Shown here: piece after piece, positions 8,231-16,105 of the stretch
Numbering within the stretch: the first letter of the stretch is position 1
Layout of the letters: the number at the start of each line of letters is the position of its first letter
Assembly: GCA_963733395.1 (NCBI GenBank)
Contig: CAVTCZ010000021.1
Span: forward strand, 124,001 to 188,000
From: JADKAV01 sp963733395
GTDB lineage: Bacteria; Actinomycetota; Actinomycetes; S36-B12; UBA10799
Direction: 5' to 3'
DNA length: 64,000 nucleotides
Position numbers and translations under genes: made by a program
Notes under the pieces: model-generated
What the model saw: the letters and a program-made list of their open reading frames with translations, nothing else
What the model was told of the DNA's origin: nothing
The model's database searches: none

Positions 8231-9439
8231 ATGACACCCGTCGACGGGGGCAGTCGCTGGCAGGCGCCTGACACACCTCTGGCAGAGACCGTTGCCGCAC
8301 TCGGCAAGGAGGTCCGCGACCTGCGGGCGTCGGCCCGGATGCGTGCGGTCATCGAACAGGCCAAGGGAGTGCTCGTGGAGCGGCACGGGATCACTCTGGA
8401 GGAGGCGTTCGCCCGGCTGCGCCGGATGTCGCAGGAGCACAACGTCAAGCTCGTGGAGGTCGCAGCAACTGTCGTCGGGGTGGCGATTCCGGACGGCGAC
8501 GACCCCGATCTCGCCGAGCAGGTCGTGCGCGCGGAACTGCCGGTCACCCAGGCCACTTCGGACACGTGGCGGGCCCTGCGCGAGCAACCGGATGTGCGCG
8601 CCGGGGTCGTCACCGCCGTCATGGACGCGGTGGCCGGCGCCATGGACAAGGCCGACGAGGCCGCGGAGTTGCTGCTCGAACTGTTGCAGCCGCATGCAGT
8701 CGACGCCCTGACGATGTACCGGACCAACGTGGACGGCTCCCTGCGCCTGGTCGGTCAGGTGGGCATCCCCGGTGACCTGGTGAGTTCCTGGCGCAGCATC
8801 CCGCCGACCACCGACATCCCGTACGTCCGTTCGGTCGTGGACGACGCGGCGCTGTTCTGGGGGGACCGGGCGTCAAGGATCGCGGAGTTCCCGCAGGTCG
8901 CCCGGTCGAGTTCGGGTGGGTTCGAGGCCACGGCCACGATCCCGGTGTCCGACCAAGGATCGATCGTGGGTGTCGTCGGGCTGATCTGGAAGGACGAGCA
9001 GGTCTTCGACGATCTGCGGCAGCGCGCAATCATCAAGGCAGTGCAGCGGGTCGCCCCGCTGCTCATGCGCAACGCCGCGGCTGCCGACCCGGACCTGGAC
9101 TGGCTGAACACCTTGTTGCGATTGCACCTGGATCCCTGGCTGTTGCTGGAGGCCGTGGTCAACGCGCAGGGTTCCGCAACGGACTTCGTGGTGCAGGATG
9201 CCGCGACCAACGTCCCCGGCGCCCATGAGTGGATCGGTCGGCGGATGCTGGAGATCTGGCCGTTCTTGGCCGAGGAGGGCACGAGTGAGGCGCTGTCCGG
9301 ACTCGTCAAGACCGGAGGCGCCTGGTCCATCACCGTCACGGCGGCCACACCGGCCCCGTGGGGGGCACCCGGAAGCCTGGTGCGGGCGGTGCGCCTCGGT
9401 CAGCGGGTGGTGCTGGTCTGGAGGCTGGGACCTGCCTGA
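8231..9439 (+). CDS. ANTAR-GAF regulator
   Basis: A 402-residue protein with an N-terminal ANTAR domain (about residues 25-85: RMRAVIEQAKGVLVERHGIT, then a conserved Ala-rich helix), the RNA-binding antiterminator fold found in actinobacterial stress regulators. A GAF-like sensor follows at about 140-270, then a C-terminal region of about 110 residues I do not recognise. It starts two bases after the STAS stop. ANTAR domains usually sit at the C-terminus behind a sensor, so this order is less usual. It ends inside the convergent phosphatase gene with a 40-nt overlap. Confidence 0.82.
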   Translation: MTPVDGGSRWQAPDTPLAETVAALGKEVRDLRASARMRAVIEQAKGVLVERHGITLEEAFARLRRMSQEHNVKLVEVAATVVGVAIPDGDDPDLAEQVVRAELPVTQATSDTWRALREQPDVRAGVVTAVMDAVAGAMDKADEAAELLLELLQPHAVDALTMYRTNVDGSLRLVGQVGIPGDLVSSWRSIPPTTDIPYVRSVVDDAALFWGDRASRIAEFPQVARSSSGGFEATATIPVSDQGSIVGVVGLIWKDEQVFDDLRQRAIIKAVQRVAPLLMRNAAAADPDLDWLNTLLRLHLDPWLLLEAVVNAQGSATDFVVQDAATNVPGAHEWIGRRMLEIWPFLAEEGTSEALSGLVKTGGAWSITVTAATPAPWGAPGSLVRAVRLGQRVVLVWRLGPA

Positions 9440-10863
9440 CCCGTCCGGCGGACCAGCAGGATCGTGGCGTCGTCACGGGCTGTACCCGGAGAAGCCACCG
9501 CAGCCATCAGCTTGCGGGCCCAGCCGTGCGTGGCCTGGCGACGCAAAGCGGTTGCCGAGGACTTCAGGTTCGACAACCCCTCGATGAAGTCGCGGGTCCC
9601 GCCGACGACGCCGTCGGTGTACAGCACGAGCGAATCGGCGTCGGCCAGGCGTGCCGTCACCACCCGCTGGGACCCCGGCGACGGCGCGCCCACACCCCGG
9701 CCGGTGGCCTCCAGCCACTGGCTGGTGCCGTCGGCGTGCAGTAGCAGGCCGGGGGGGTGGCCGCCGGTGGCCAGATCCACGCGGCCGGTCTGCGGATCCA
9801 GCACAGCGGCCAGCACGCTGGCCCGCGGCGGGTCGCTCTCGGAGGCCAGGGTCGCCGCCGTGCGGGAGACGAGATCGCTCAAGGGAACCCCGGAGGTGAG
9901 GTACGCGCGAGTCAGATACAGCACCTTCCAGGCGTCCCGGATCGAGGCCACACCGGTCCCGCGGGCGTCCACCATGATGATCAGCACGCGGCCGTCGGGC
10001 AACTCGGTCACCTCGACGATGTCGCCGCTGGTGGCGCCGTGGTCCGCCCCGGTGCTCCACAGATCCACCTCCACGCCGGTCACGTCCGGCAGGGAGACGT
10101 GCTGTGGTGAGCCGAGCGCTGACATCAGGGCCTGCTGTTCCTGCTGCCGCGCTGCCGCCTCCAGCAGGGCCCTGCGGTACTCCTCGGCGGTGACAAGGGC
10201 CGTGACGTCGCGAAGACTCACGACGGTGCGCTCGTCGTCGATGCGCCCGCATGAGTAGTCGACCCACCGGGTGGAGCCGTCCGCGGCGATCCGCTCCCCC
10301 TCCACGCGTTCCGGGGGATCGACGAGGTGCACCGTGGTCGGGTCGTCGAGGCAGCAGCCGCCCGGGCAGGCACTGCCGTCGGCCCGAAGATGTCCCAGCA
10401 GCGGATGCAACTTCATGCCGACCTGCGCCGCCGGCACTATGTCGGTCAGGGAAGGGTTGCTCTGCAGGATGACCCCGGCGTTGTCGAGCACCACCAGGGC
10501 GTCCGGGACGCTGGCGAACACCTGCTCCTCGGTCCGGCGCAGGGCTTCGATGCGCCGCACGCGTTGTTGCAGGGCCCATGAGGCCGCCAATCCGAGCGCC
10601 GAAGCCAGCAGCACGTTGCCGATGCGGTAGAGCTGGTTCTCCACGTCGAAGGCGAAGGCGACGGCCACCGCGCTGGCCACGGCGGCCACCGCCACGATCA
10701 GGGTCTGCCGGGGGGTGAGGAACAGCCCCGCTGCCACCACCACGATCCCCATGGTCACGATCAGCGGCGCGCCCAGCTGCGACACGACTACGCCCAGCGT
10801 GAGCAGACAGCCCAAGGCGACACCGATGATGGCCCTTGTGTGCCGGGTCCCCGCCTGCTCCAC
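9400..10863 (-). CDS. Membrane-anchored PAS-like SpoIIE/PP2C-type phosphatase
   Basis: A 487-residue serine phosphatase. The first ~85 residues contain about four hydrophobic helices. A PAS-like sensor (about 105-215: VFASVPDALVVLDNAGVI) and a short coiled coil follow. The SpoIIE catalytic domain (about 245-475) keeps the metal-binding acidic positions: SGDIVE, MVDARGTG, LYTDGV and ARDDATILL. Such enzymes dephosphorylate STAS antagonists to release sigma factors. The convergent STAS/ANTAR pair is the obvious candidate pathway, though the STAS protein lacks the usual target serine. Its 3' end overlaps the ANTAR gene by 40 nt. Confidence 0.85.
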   Translation of the reverse strand: MEQAGTRHTRAIIGVALGCLLTLGVVVSQLGAPLIVTMGIVVVAAGLFLTPRQTLIVAVAAVASAVAVAFAFDVENQLYRIGNVLLASALGLAASWALQQRVRRIEALRRTEEQVFASVPDALVVLDNAGVILQSNPSLTDIVPAAQVGMKLHPLLGHLRADGSACPGGCCLDDPTTVHLVDPPERVEGERIAADGSTRWVDYSCGRIDDERTVVSLRDVTALVTAEEYRRALLEAAARQQEQQALMSALGSPQHVSLPDVTGVEVDLWSTGADHGATSGDIVEVTELPDGRVLIIMVDARGTGVASIRDAWKVLYLTRAYLTSGVPLSDLVSRTAATLASESDPPRASVLAAVLDPQTGRVDLATGGHPPGLLLHADGTSQWLEATGRGVGAPSPGSQRVVTARLADADSLVLYTDGVVGGTRDFIEGLSNLKSSATALRRQATHGWARKLMAAVASPGTARDDATILLVRRTGQAGPSLQTSTTR

Positions 10864-10878
10864 GCGTTCCTCCCGCTG

Positions 10879-12429
10879 CTACGTGCGGTCGACTGCTTCG
10901 CCCGAGGATACCCGCTCGTGGCTGTCCCCACCGAGCCCGTGGACCGCCGGACCGGTGAGGACGTCGCCGTCGGCGGAGAACCGGGACCCGTGCAGCGGGC
11001 AGTCCCAGGAGTTCTCGGTGTCGTTCCAGCGCACGACGCCGCCGAGGTGGGTGCACACGGCGCTGCACACGCGGCGCCGTCCGTCGACCACGCTGACCGC
11101 CTGCGGATGCGGAAGGTCGCGGCGCACCCGGCCCGTGCCCTCATCCTCCGGGTCGCGCAGCCCTGGTTCGGCCAACCATCCGCTGGCCAGGTTCGCTCCC
11201 ACCTGCAGGCTCAGCCGCGCGAACTTCGCGAACCCAGTGGCGCTGCCCGCCAGTCTGGGCTTGAACACGGCCGCCCATGCCGGCGGCTCGTCGGCGACGA
11301 TCCCGGTCAGCGCGTGCGCGGCCGCGGAACCGTTGGTGATCCCCCATTTGCCCATGCCTGTGGCGATCAGTAGCCCATGGGGTCCCAGCGGCGAATGGCC
11401 GACCTGGGGCAGCAGGTCCACGCTGCGGTAGTCCTGGGCCGACCACCGGTGGGTGATCTCCTGAACGTCGAAGGTGTCGTCGGCCCACTGCGCGAGGTCG
11501 CGCAGGTGGCGGCTCGCCGGGTTCTGTTTGCCCGTCGGGTGCCCGCTGCCGCCGACCAGCAGGAAGTCCTCGCCAGAGACGGATCGGGCGGTGCGCAGCG
11601 ACCGGGTGGGGGAGTCCGCCGACAGGTACATCCCTTGCGGTACCGGAGCCGACACCCGGCATGCCAGGGCGTACGAACGCTCCGGGGTGCTGTTGGCGAA
11701 GACCAGGGTGCGTACCGGGAAGGGTAGGAGGGTGGCCATGACCACCCAGGTGGCCGTTACGGTCATCCCGCTGGTGCAGGTCAACCGGATCACGCCGTCC
11801 GACTCCTCAATTGCGGCTACACGGTGCGGCCACACCAGCGGCACCCCGTACTCGGTCAGCCGCCGTTCCACGGCGGCCAGGTACTGCACGGGATTGATCT
11901 GCAGTTGGTCCGGCAGTCGTACCCCCGCCGCGGTCGGGAAGGGCAGCTCGGCGGGGTGGGCCGATTGTGCCGGCAAGCCGAGGGCGGTGAGCGCCTCGAA
12001 CTCCTCCTGCACGTGTCCGGCGGACTGGTCCGTCACGGCATACGTCCAGCAGTCGCGGGTGTCGTGGTCGACGATGCCGGTCTGCTCGATCACCCGACGC
12101 ACGAGGTCCTGGCCGATGCGGTTGGCCGTAAGGTACGCCTCGGCGACCTCGCTGCCGTGGGTGGATCGGATGCGCCCGAGCGTGGTCCCCTGCAGCAAGG
12201 TGGCTTTCGCGGTGGACTTCCCGGTGGTGCCGCCGCCGGGCCGGCGGGCGTCGATCACGGCCACGTCGAGGCCGCGCTCAGCCAACAGCAGCGCGGTGGA
12301 CAAGCCCACGATGCCCGCGCCAACGACGACCACCTCATGGCGATCGCTGAGTCGCTCGGAGGCCGGACTGCCGAGCCAGGGCGCCCAGAAACTCGCCGGT
12401 CGTTCGGGTACCGCGGGGCTGGTTGGCAT
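10879..12429 (-). CDS. FAD-dependent oxidoreductase with C-terminal Rieske domain
   Basis: A 516-residue DAO/DadA-type flavoprotein. VVVGAGIVGLSTALLLAERG near 33-52 is the Rossmann FAD motif, followed by an acidic residue (VIDARRPGGG). The last ~80 residues form a Rieske [2Fe-2S] domain with CTHLGG and CPLHGSRF, spaced C-x-H-x15-C-x2-H. This fusion occurs in many actinobacteria and cyanobacteria, probably as a cytosolic oxidoreductase of unknown substrate. It lies only 15 bp upstream of the phosphatase and is divergent from the SDR at 12525; the 95-bp gap should hold both promoters. Confidence 0.9.
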   Translation of the reverse strand: MPTSPAVPERPASFWAPWLGSPASERLSDRHEVVVVGAGIVGLSTALLLAERGLDVAVIDARRPGGGTTGKSTAKATLLQGTTLGRIRSTHGSEVAEAYLTANRIGQDLVRRVIEQTGIVDHDTRDCWTYAVTDQSAGHVQEEFEALTALGLPAQSAHPAELPFPTAAGVRLPDQLQINPVQYLAAVERRLTEYGVPLVWPHRVAAIEESDGVIRLTCTSGMTVTATWVVMATLLPFPVRTLVFANSTPERSYALACRVSAPVPQGMYLSADSPTRSLRTARSVSGEDFLLVGGSGHPTGKQNPASRHLRDLAQWADDTFDVQEITHRWSAQDYRSVDLLPQVGHSPLGPHGLLIATGMGKWGITNGSAAAHALTGIVADEPPAWAAVFKPRLAGSATGFAKFARLSLQVGANLASGWLAEPGLRDPEDEGTGRVRRDLPHPQAVSVVDGRRRVCSAVCTHLGGVVRWNDTENSWDCPLHGSRFSADGDVLTGPAVHGLGGDSHERVSSGEAVDRT

Positions 12430-12524
12430 GGCGACGTCTACCCCGGTGGCGCAGCACTATGCGGGCGCACATCTGTGGGACGTACCGCGCGTATAGCCCC
12501 GCCAGTGGGGGGTAGAGGGCTGCC

Positions 12525-13382
12525 ATGTCCGACGAGCAGAGTCACCCGGAGCAGACGATTCCGTACCCGGGTAGTGAATCCGACATGGCGCAGGAGTCGC
12601 GCGATGAGATGCGCGACTACACCGGCAGCGGCCTGCTGGCCGGAAAGGTGGCGATCGTCACCGGTGGTGACAGCGGCATCGGCCGGGCCGTCTCGGTCGC
12701 GTTCGCGAAGGAGGGCGCCGATGTCGCCATCTCCTATCTCGAGGAGCACGAAGACGCTGAGAAGACCGGTGAACTGATCAAGGCGGCCGGTCAGCGCTAC
12801 GTGGCGATCCCCGGCGACGTGGGTGACCAGGCACACCGGCGCTCTGTGGTGATGCGGACCGTCGAGGAGTTCGGGCGCGTGGACCTGCTGGTCAACAACG
12901 CAGCCTTCCAGAAACCGGTCGATTCCCCCGAGGACCTCACCTTCGAGCAGTGGCAGCGCACCTTCGCCACCAACATCGAGGCCACGTTCTTCCTCACGCA
13001 GGCTGCGCTCGAACACATGTCGGAGGGTTCGGCGATCATCAACACCGCGTCGATCACCGGCCTGCAGGGGCACAAGACGCTGCTGGACTACGCAGCGACC
13101 AAGGGCGCGATCATCGCCTTGACATACTCGTTGGCCCAGGCGCTGGTCGACCGCAGGATCCGGGTGAACGCCATTGCTCCGGGTCCGGTGTGGACGCCGC
13201 TGATCCCAGCGACCTTCGACGCCGAGAAGGTGAAGCGCTTCGGCACCGACACCCCCATGGGACGTGCCGCCCAGCCCGACGAGATCGCCCCGTCGTACGT
13301 GTTCTTCGCAAGCAACCGGCTCTCGTCCTACTACAGCGGCGAGGTGCTGGCCCCGGTCGGTGGGCAGACCATGCCGGGCTGA
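12525..13382 (+). CDS. Short-chain dehydrogenase (general-stress type)
   Basis: A 285-residue SDR with an N-terminal extension of about 40 residues (SHPEQTIPYPGSESDMAQES), typical of the YhdF/YhxC/Gsp39 subgroup of stress-induced oxidoreductases. TGGDSGIGRA lies near 45-54, VNNAAFQKP near 124, and the catalytic YAATKGA near 189-195. Substrate unknown; probably NAD(P)-dependent alcohol or aldehyde chemistry. It is monocistronic and ends at a strong bidirectional hairpin (13495-13539). Confidence 0.9.
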   Translation: MSDEQSHPEQTIPYPGSESDMAQESRDEMRDYTGSGLLAGKVAIVTGGDSGIGRAVSVAFAKEGADVAISYLEEHEDAEKTGELIKAAGQRYVAIPGDVGDQAHRRSVVMRTVEEFGRVDLLVNNAAFQKPVDSPEDLTFEQWQRTFATNIEATFFLTQAALEHMSEGSAIINTASITGLQGHKTLLDYAATKGAIIALTYSLAQALVDRRIRVNAIAPGPVWTPLIPATFDAEKVKRFGTDTPMGRAAQPDEIAPSYVFFASNRLSSYYSGEVLAPVGGQTMPG

Positions 13383-13494
13383 CAGACGGTCAGGGAGGCC
13401 TGCGGGTCTCGCTGACAACCCGGGCGGATTCCCCCGCCGCTCGGTCGCCGGGGGGGTGTGGCGGCACCCTCCCGGCACTCCTCTGTCCCGAGTG

Positions 13495-13539
13495 CACGAC
13501 CCAGGCGGGCACTGCGAGGCGGTGCCCGCCCGGGTCGTG
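13495..13539. terminator. Bidirectional terminator hairpin
   Basis: An 18-bp stem with one mismatch (13495-13512 pairs with 13522-13539) around a 9-nt loop. It sits between the convergent SDR (ends 13382) and the coiled-coil gene (stop 13542). There is no clear U-tract on either side, as is common in high-GC actinobacteria. Confidence 0.75.
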
Positions 13540-13541
13540 TG

Positions 13542-14654
13542 CTACTTGGTGGCCTTGCCGGCGGGCTTGGCCGCGCCGATCTGCTCGTCGAGCTCGACGA
13601 CCTTGGCGGCAGCTTCGGCAGCGGCCTTCTTGCGGGCCGCGGCGGTCTGTTCTTGCGTGGCGTCGGCCAGCGCGTCGTTGCGCTCACGGTTGTCCAAGCC
13701 CTCGTCGGCCTTGGCCGCCCGTTTGCGCGCCCGCGCCTTGCGGGTCCGGGCGGTGTTGGCAACCTCCTTCCGCTTGGCCTGCCCACGCCTGTCGAGTTCC
13801 TCCTTGCGCTGCTGCGCCTCTGCGGCCGCCTGCTGTGTGGCCTTGGCGGCCTGCGCGTCCTGTGCCGCCTGGCGCTGCGCGGCGGAGGCGGCGGTCTCGT
13901 CGGCCTGCGCCTGCTTGGACACCGCCTGCGAGACCGAGGACACCGCGGCCTGCTTCGCGCGTCCCTTGCGCACCAGGTCCTCGTCGCGCAGCAACCCGCC
14001 GACCACCTGTGTCACCGTGGCCTCCAGCGCGTCGAAGCCCGTGGCCGGGGGCCAGTCGGAGCCTCGCCGCCCGGTCACCGTCTCGACGGAGGTCAGCGGC
14101 AGGCGCACGAACCAGAGGCCCTTGGCCAGCGCCTTCTGGGCCAGCGAGCCCTTGTCGAGTTCCGCCGCGGCGTTGAGCCGATGCGCCCGCGCGGCGTGCT
14201 GCTGGGATTCCTGACCCAGCTCGGCGGCGCGCCGCTGCCCCTCGGCCCGATCGCTGCCCGCCGCCTGCTTCTCGCGGCGGGCAGCGTCTTCGGCGCGCCG
14301 CTTGTCGGCGTCCACCGCGTTCTTCGCGCGCTCGGTCAGATCGACCACGGCCTTATCTACTGCCCTCTGCTCGCGCTCCGCCTCCTCCAGCTCGCGCTGC
14401 TCGCGCTTCTCCGAGATCAGCCGGGCGCGTTTCCTGCCAGCTGCCCGCTGGCGCTCCTCAGCCTCCGCGAGTTCCTCGCTGATCTCCGCGCGTTCATCGC
14501 GCTCCCGGGCCCGCCGCTGCGCCTGGGCCTTCTCCGTGTGCAACTCGCCCCTCACCTGCAGGTCCTCACGTCTGATGACGGTCCCCGCCACTCGCTGCAC
14601 GGCTCCGGTGACCCGATCCAGGGTCTCCTGTCCGATCGACATCCTGGCATCCAT
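13542..14654 (-). CDS. Highly charged coiled-coil protein with two CsbD-like segments
   Basis: A 370-residue Ala/Arg/Glu/Lys-rich protein. Long helices at about 45-170 and 245-360 (heptad-rich, RERDERAEISEELAEAEERQ and AQAAKATQQAAAEAQQRKEE) surround two short segments resembling the CsbD stress-protein repeat: about 13-45 (RVAGTVIRREDLQVRGEL) and about 205-240 (VVGGLLRDEDLVRKGRAKQ). Similar proteins are often labelled IF2-family translation initiation factors only because of low-complexity similarity; no GTPase motif is present. The start ATG has an AAGGAGG site. An internal ATG four codons in (MSIGQ) is also possible. Probably a stress-related structural or nucleoid/membrane-associated protein; function unknown. 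Confidence 0.75.
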   Translation of the reverse strand: MDARMSIGQETLDRVTGAVQRVAGTVIRREDLQVRGELHTEKAQAQRRARERDERAEISEELAEAEERQRAAGRKRARLISEKREQRELEEAEREQRAVDKAVVDLTERAKNAVDADKRRAEDAARREKQAAGSDRAEGQRRAAELGQESQQHAARAHRLNAAAELDKGSLAQKALAKGLWFVRLPLTSVETVTGRRGSDWPPATGFDALEATVTQVVGGLLRDEDLVRKGRAKQAAVSSVSQAVSKQAQADETAASAAQRQAAQDAQAAKATQQAAAEAQQRKEELDRRGQAKRKEVANTARTRKARARKRAAKADEGLDNRERNDALADATQEQTAAARKKAAAEAAAKVVELDEQIGAAKPAGKATK

Positions 14655-14668
14655 GTACTACCTCCTTC

Positions 14669-14700
14669 GTTGTGGTCCGGTCCATGGACCGGACCACAAC
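14669..14700. promoter_or_regulatory. 32-bp perfect palindrome upstream of the coiled-coil gene
   Basis: Each half reads GTTGTGGTCCGGTCCA and the mirror half is its exact reverse complement, with no central spacer. It ends two bases before the AAGGAGG ribosome site of the minus-strand gene starting at 14654. The lack of a loop favours a DNA operator for a dimeric repressor over a terminator. It would also form a long hairpin in the 5' UTR. Confidence 0.7.
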
Positions 14701-14796
14701 ACCTACCCGCGGCACCGGTCATCAACCGCGGCAGGCGTGTGCCGCCGGTCACTGGGGGTCAAGCAGAAGGTGTCCAACCGACCGTCGGACTCAGAA

Positions 14797-14835
14797 GCGG
14801 CGGGCCCCGGCCGCAGGACGTCCGGGGCCCGCCGC
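14797..14835 (-). terminator. Terminator of the DUF4190-like gene
   Basis: A perfect 14-bp GC stem (14797-14810 with 14822-14835) and 11-nt loop, about 70 bp downstream of the stop of the minus-strand gene at 14903. It separates that gene from the coiled-coil gene. Confidence 0.75.
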
Positions 14836-14902
14836 CGCACCCTCAGCCCTGCAGGTCCAGCCGGGGTGGCGGGATCCGTAGACGCAGCCGGGGCACGGGG
14901 GG

Positions 14903-15361
14903 TCACTGCTGGATGTTCACGTCCGAGGGGAGCTGGTCGCGCCAGTCCTGCAACTGCTGCTCGAGCCGGTCGACGGCCCGTTGGTCGTTGAGGAAGAACG
15001 TCACGCCCAACGCCAGCGCGGCACCGAGCAGGACGGCGATGACGGACAGTGCCAGCCCGCCGACGGCGACCCCGCGCCCGGTGACGCCCACCCGCTTGGC
15101 GTTACGGATGCCGAAGGTCGCCAGCAGGATCCCGACGATCCCAAGAACGATGCCCAGCGGACCCAGGATCACCGTCAGCACGCTGAAGAGGGCGGAGACC
15201 CCGAAGACCAAGGAGAACACCGCGGCCGCCGACGTCTTGGCCGGCCTGACGAGTTGCCGCTCCTCGTACGCGGGGCCTGCGGCGGCCGTCGGGTAGGTGG
15301 TCGGCTCAGCGATGGGCTGTGCCGGCGGGGTTGCCGCCTGGGGCTGCTGCTCGTAGGACAT
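14903..15361 (-). CDS. DUF4190-like small membrane protein
   Basis: About 152 residues. A Pro/Gln-rich cytosolic N-terminus of about 45 residues is followed by two adjacent transmembrane helices (AAAVFSLVFGVSALFSVLTV, then GIVLGIVGILLATFG), a basic turn, and a third helix (VAVGGLALSVIAVLLGAALA). The tail is short and soluble. This is the DUF4190 layout common in actinobacteria, of unknown function. Two tandem ATGs exist (15364 and 15361); the second has better spacing to the GGAAGGGAG site. Confidence 0.78.
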   Translation of the reverse strand: MSYEQQPQAATPPAQPIAEPTTYPTAAAGPAYEERQLVRPAKTSAAAVFSLVFGVSALFSVLTVILGPLGIVLGIVGILLATFGIRNAKRVGVTGRGVAVGGLALSVIAVLLGAALALGVTFFLNDQRAVDRLEQQLQDWRDQLPSDVNIQQ

Positions 15362-15527
15362 CATTGACTCCCTTCCAAGGGTTGTGGCGGGACATACCCG
15401 TGATGCACCCATGCATGCCTGCGGCGGCGTTCCGGCCGCCCGGCCGCGCACCGGCGTCCCGGGCCGAGGTATGGAAGCACCGGTGTCGGGCACATTCGCT
15501 GTGAACCCGAGAACCGCTGGAGGTCAC

Positions 15528-16100
15528 GTGAGTACCGAAACAACCGCCGAGTTGGACATCCTCGACCTGCTCGTGCAGGAGCACCGGGAGGCTGAGCAGT
15601 TGCTCGACCAGTTGAGCATGCAGAGCGGGCAGGAGCAGGACCCGCGCGACGTCGCGGATCTGTTCATCTCCGCCCTGGTCCGCCACTCGGTGGCCGAGGA
15701 GATGTATGTCTACCCGGTCATCCGCGAGTATCTCGACGACGGCGATGAGGCGGTGGATCACGACACCCAGGAGCACCAGGAACTCGAAGAGCTGCTCAAG
15801 GAACTCGAGGGCCTGCAGCCCGCGGACGGTGAGTTCACCGAGGTCGTGGCCAGACTCAGGGAGGTGCTCGCCGATCACATCAAGGACGAAGAGGACGAAC
15901 AGTTCCCGAAGCTGCGGCAGGTGGTGCCGGCCGAGAAGCTGGTGGACCTGCGGGCCAAGGTCGAGATGGCCGAGAAGGTCGCACCGACCAGGCCGCACCC
16001 CAATGCTCCCCACAGTGAGTTGTTCCACAAGGTGGTCGGCCCCGGCGTCGGGATGGTCGACCGGCTCAAGGACGCGCTGTCCGGACGGATGACCGCCTGA
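15528..16100 (+). CDS. Hemerythrin HHE-domain protein
   Basis: About 190 residues from GTG 15528, chosen because a GGAGG site precedes it; the longer open frame lacks one. Two HHE-type helices carry HREAEQLL and HSVAEEMYVYPV, and then HDTQEHQELEELL and DHIKDEEDEQFP, which together supply the His/Glu/Asp ligands for a di-iron site. Such proteins bind oxygen or handle iron and redox stress. It precedes an antiporter gene by 5 bp and is probably co-transcribed with it. Confidence 0.88.
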   Translation: MSTETTAELDILDLLVQEHREAEQLLDQLSMQSGQEQDPRDVADLFISALVRHSVAEEMYVYPVIREYLDDGDEAVDHDTQEHQELEELLKELEGLQPADGEFTEVVARLREVLADHIKDEEDEQFPKLRQVVPAEKLVDLRAKVEMAEKVAPTRPHPNAPHSELFHKVVGPGVGMVDRLKDALSGRMTA

Positions 16101-16105
16101 CCCTG

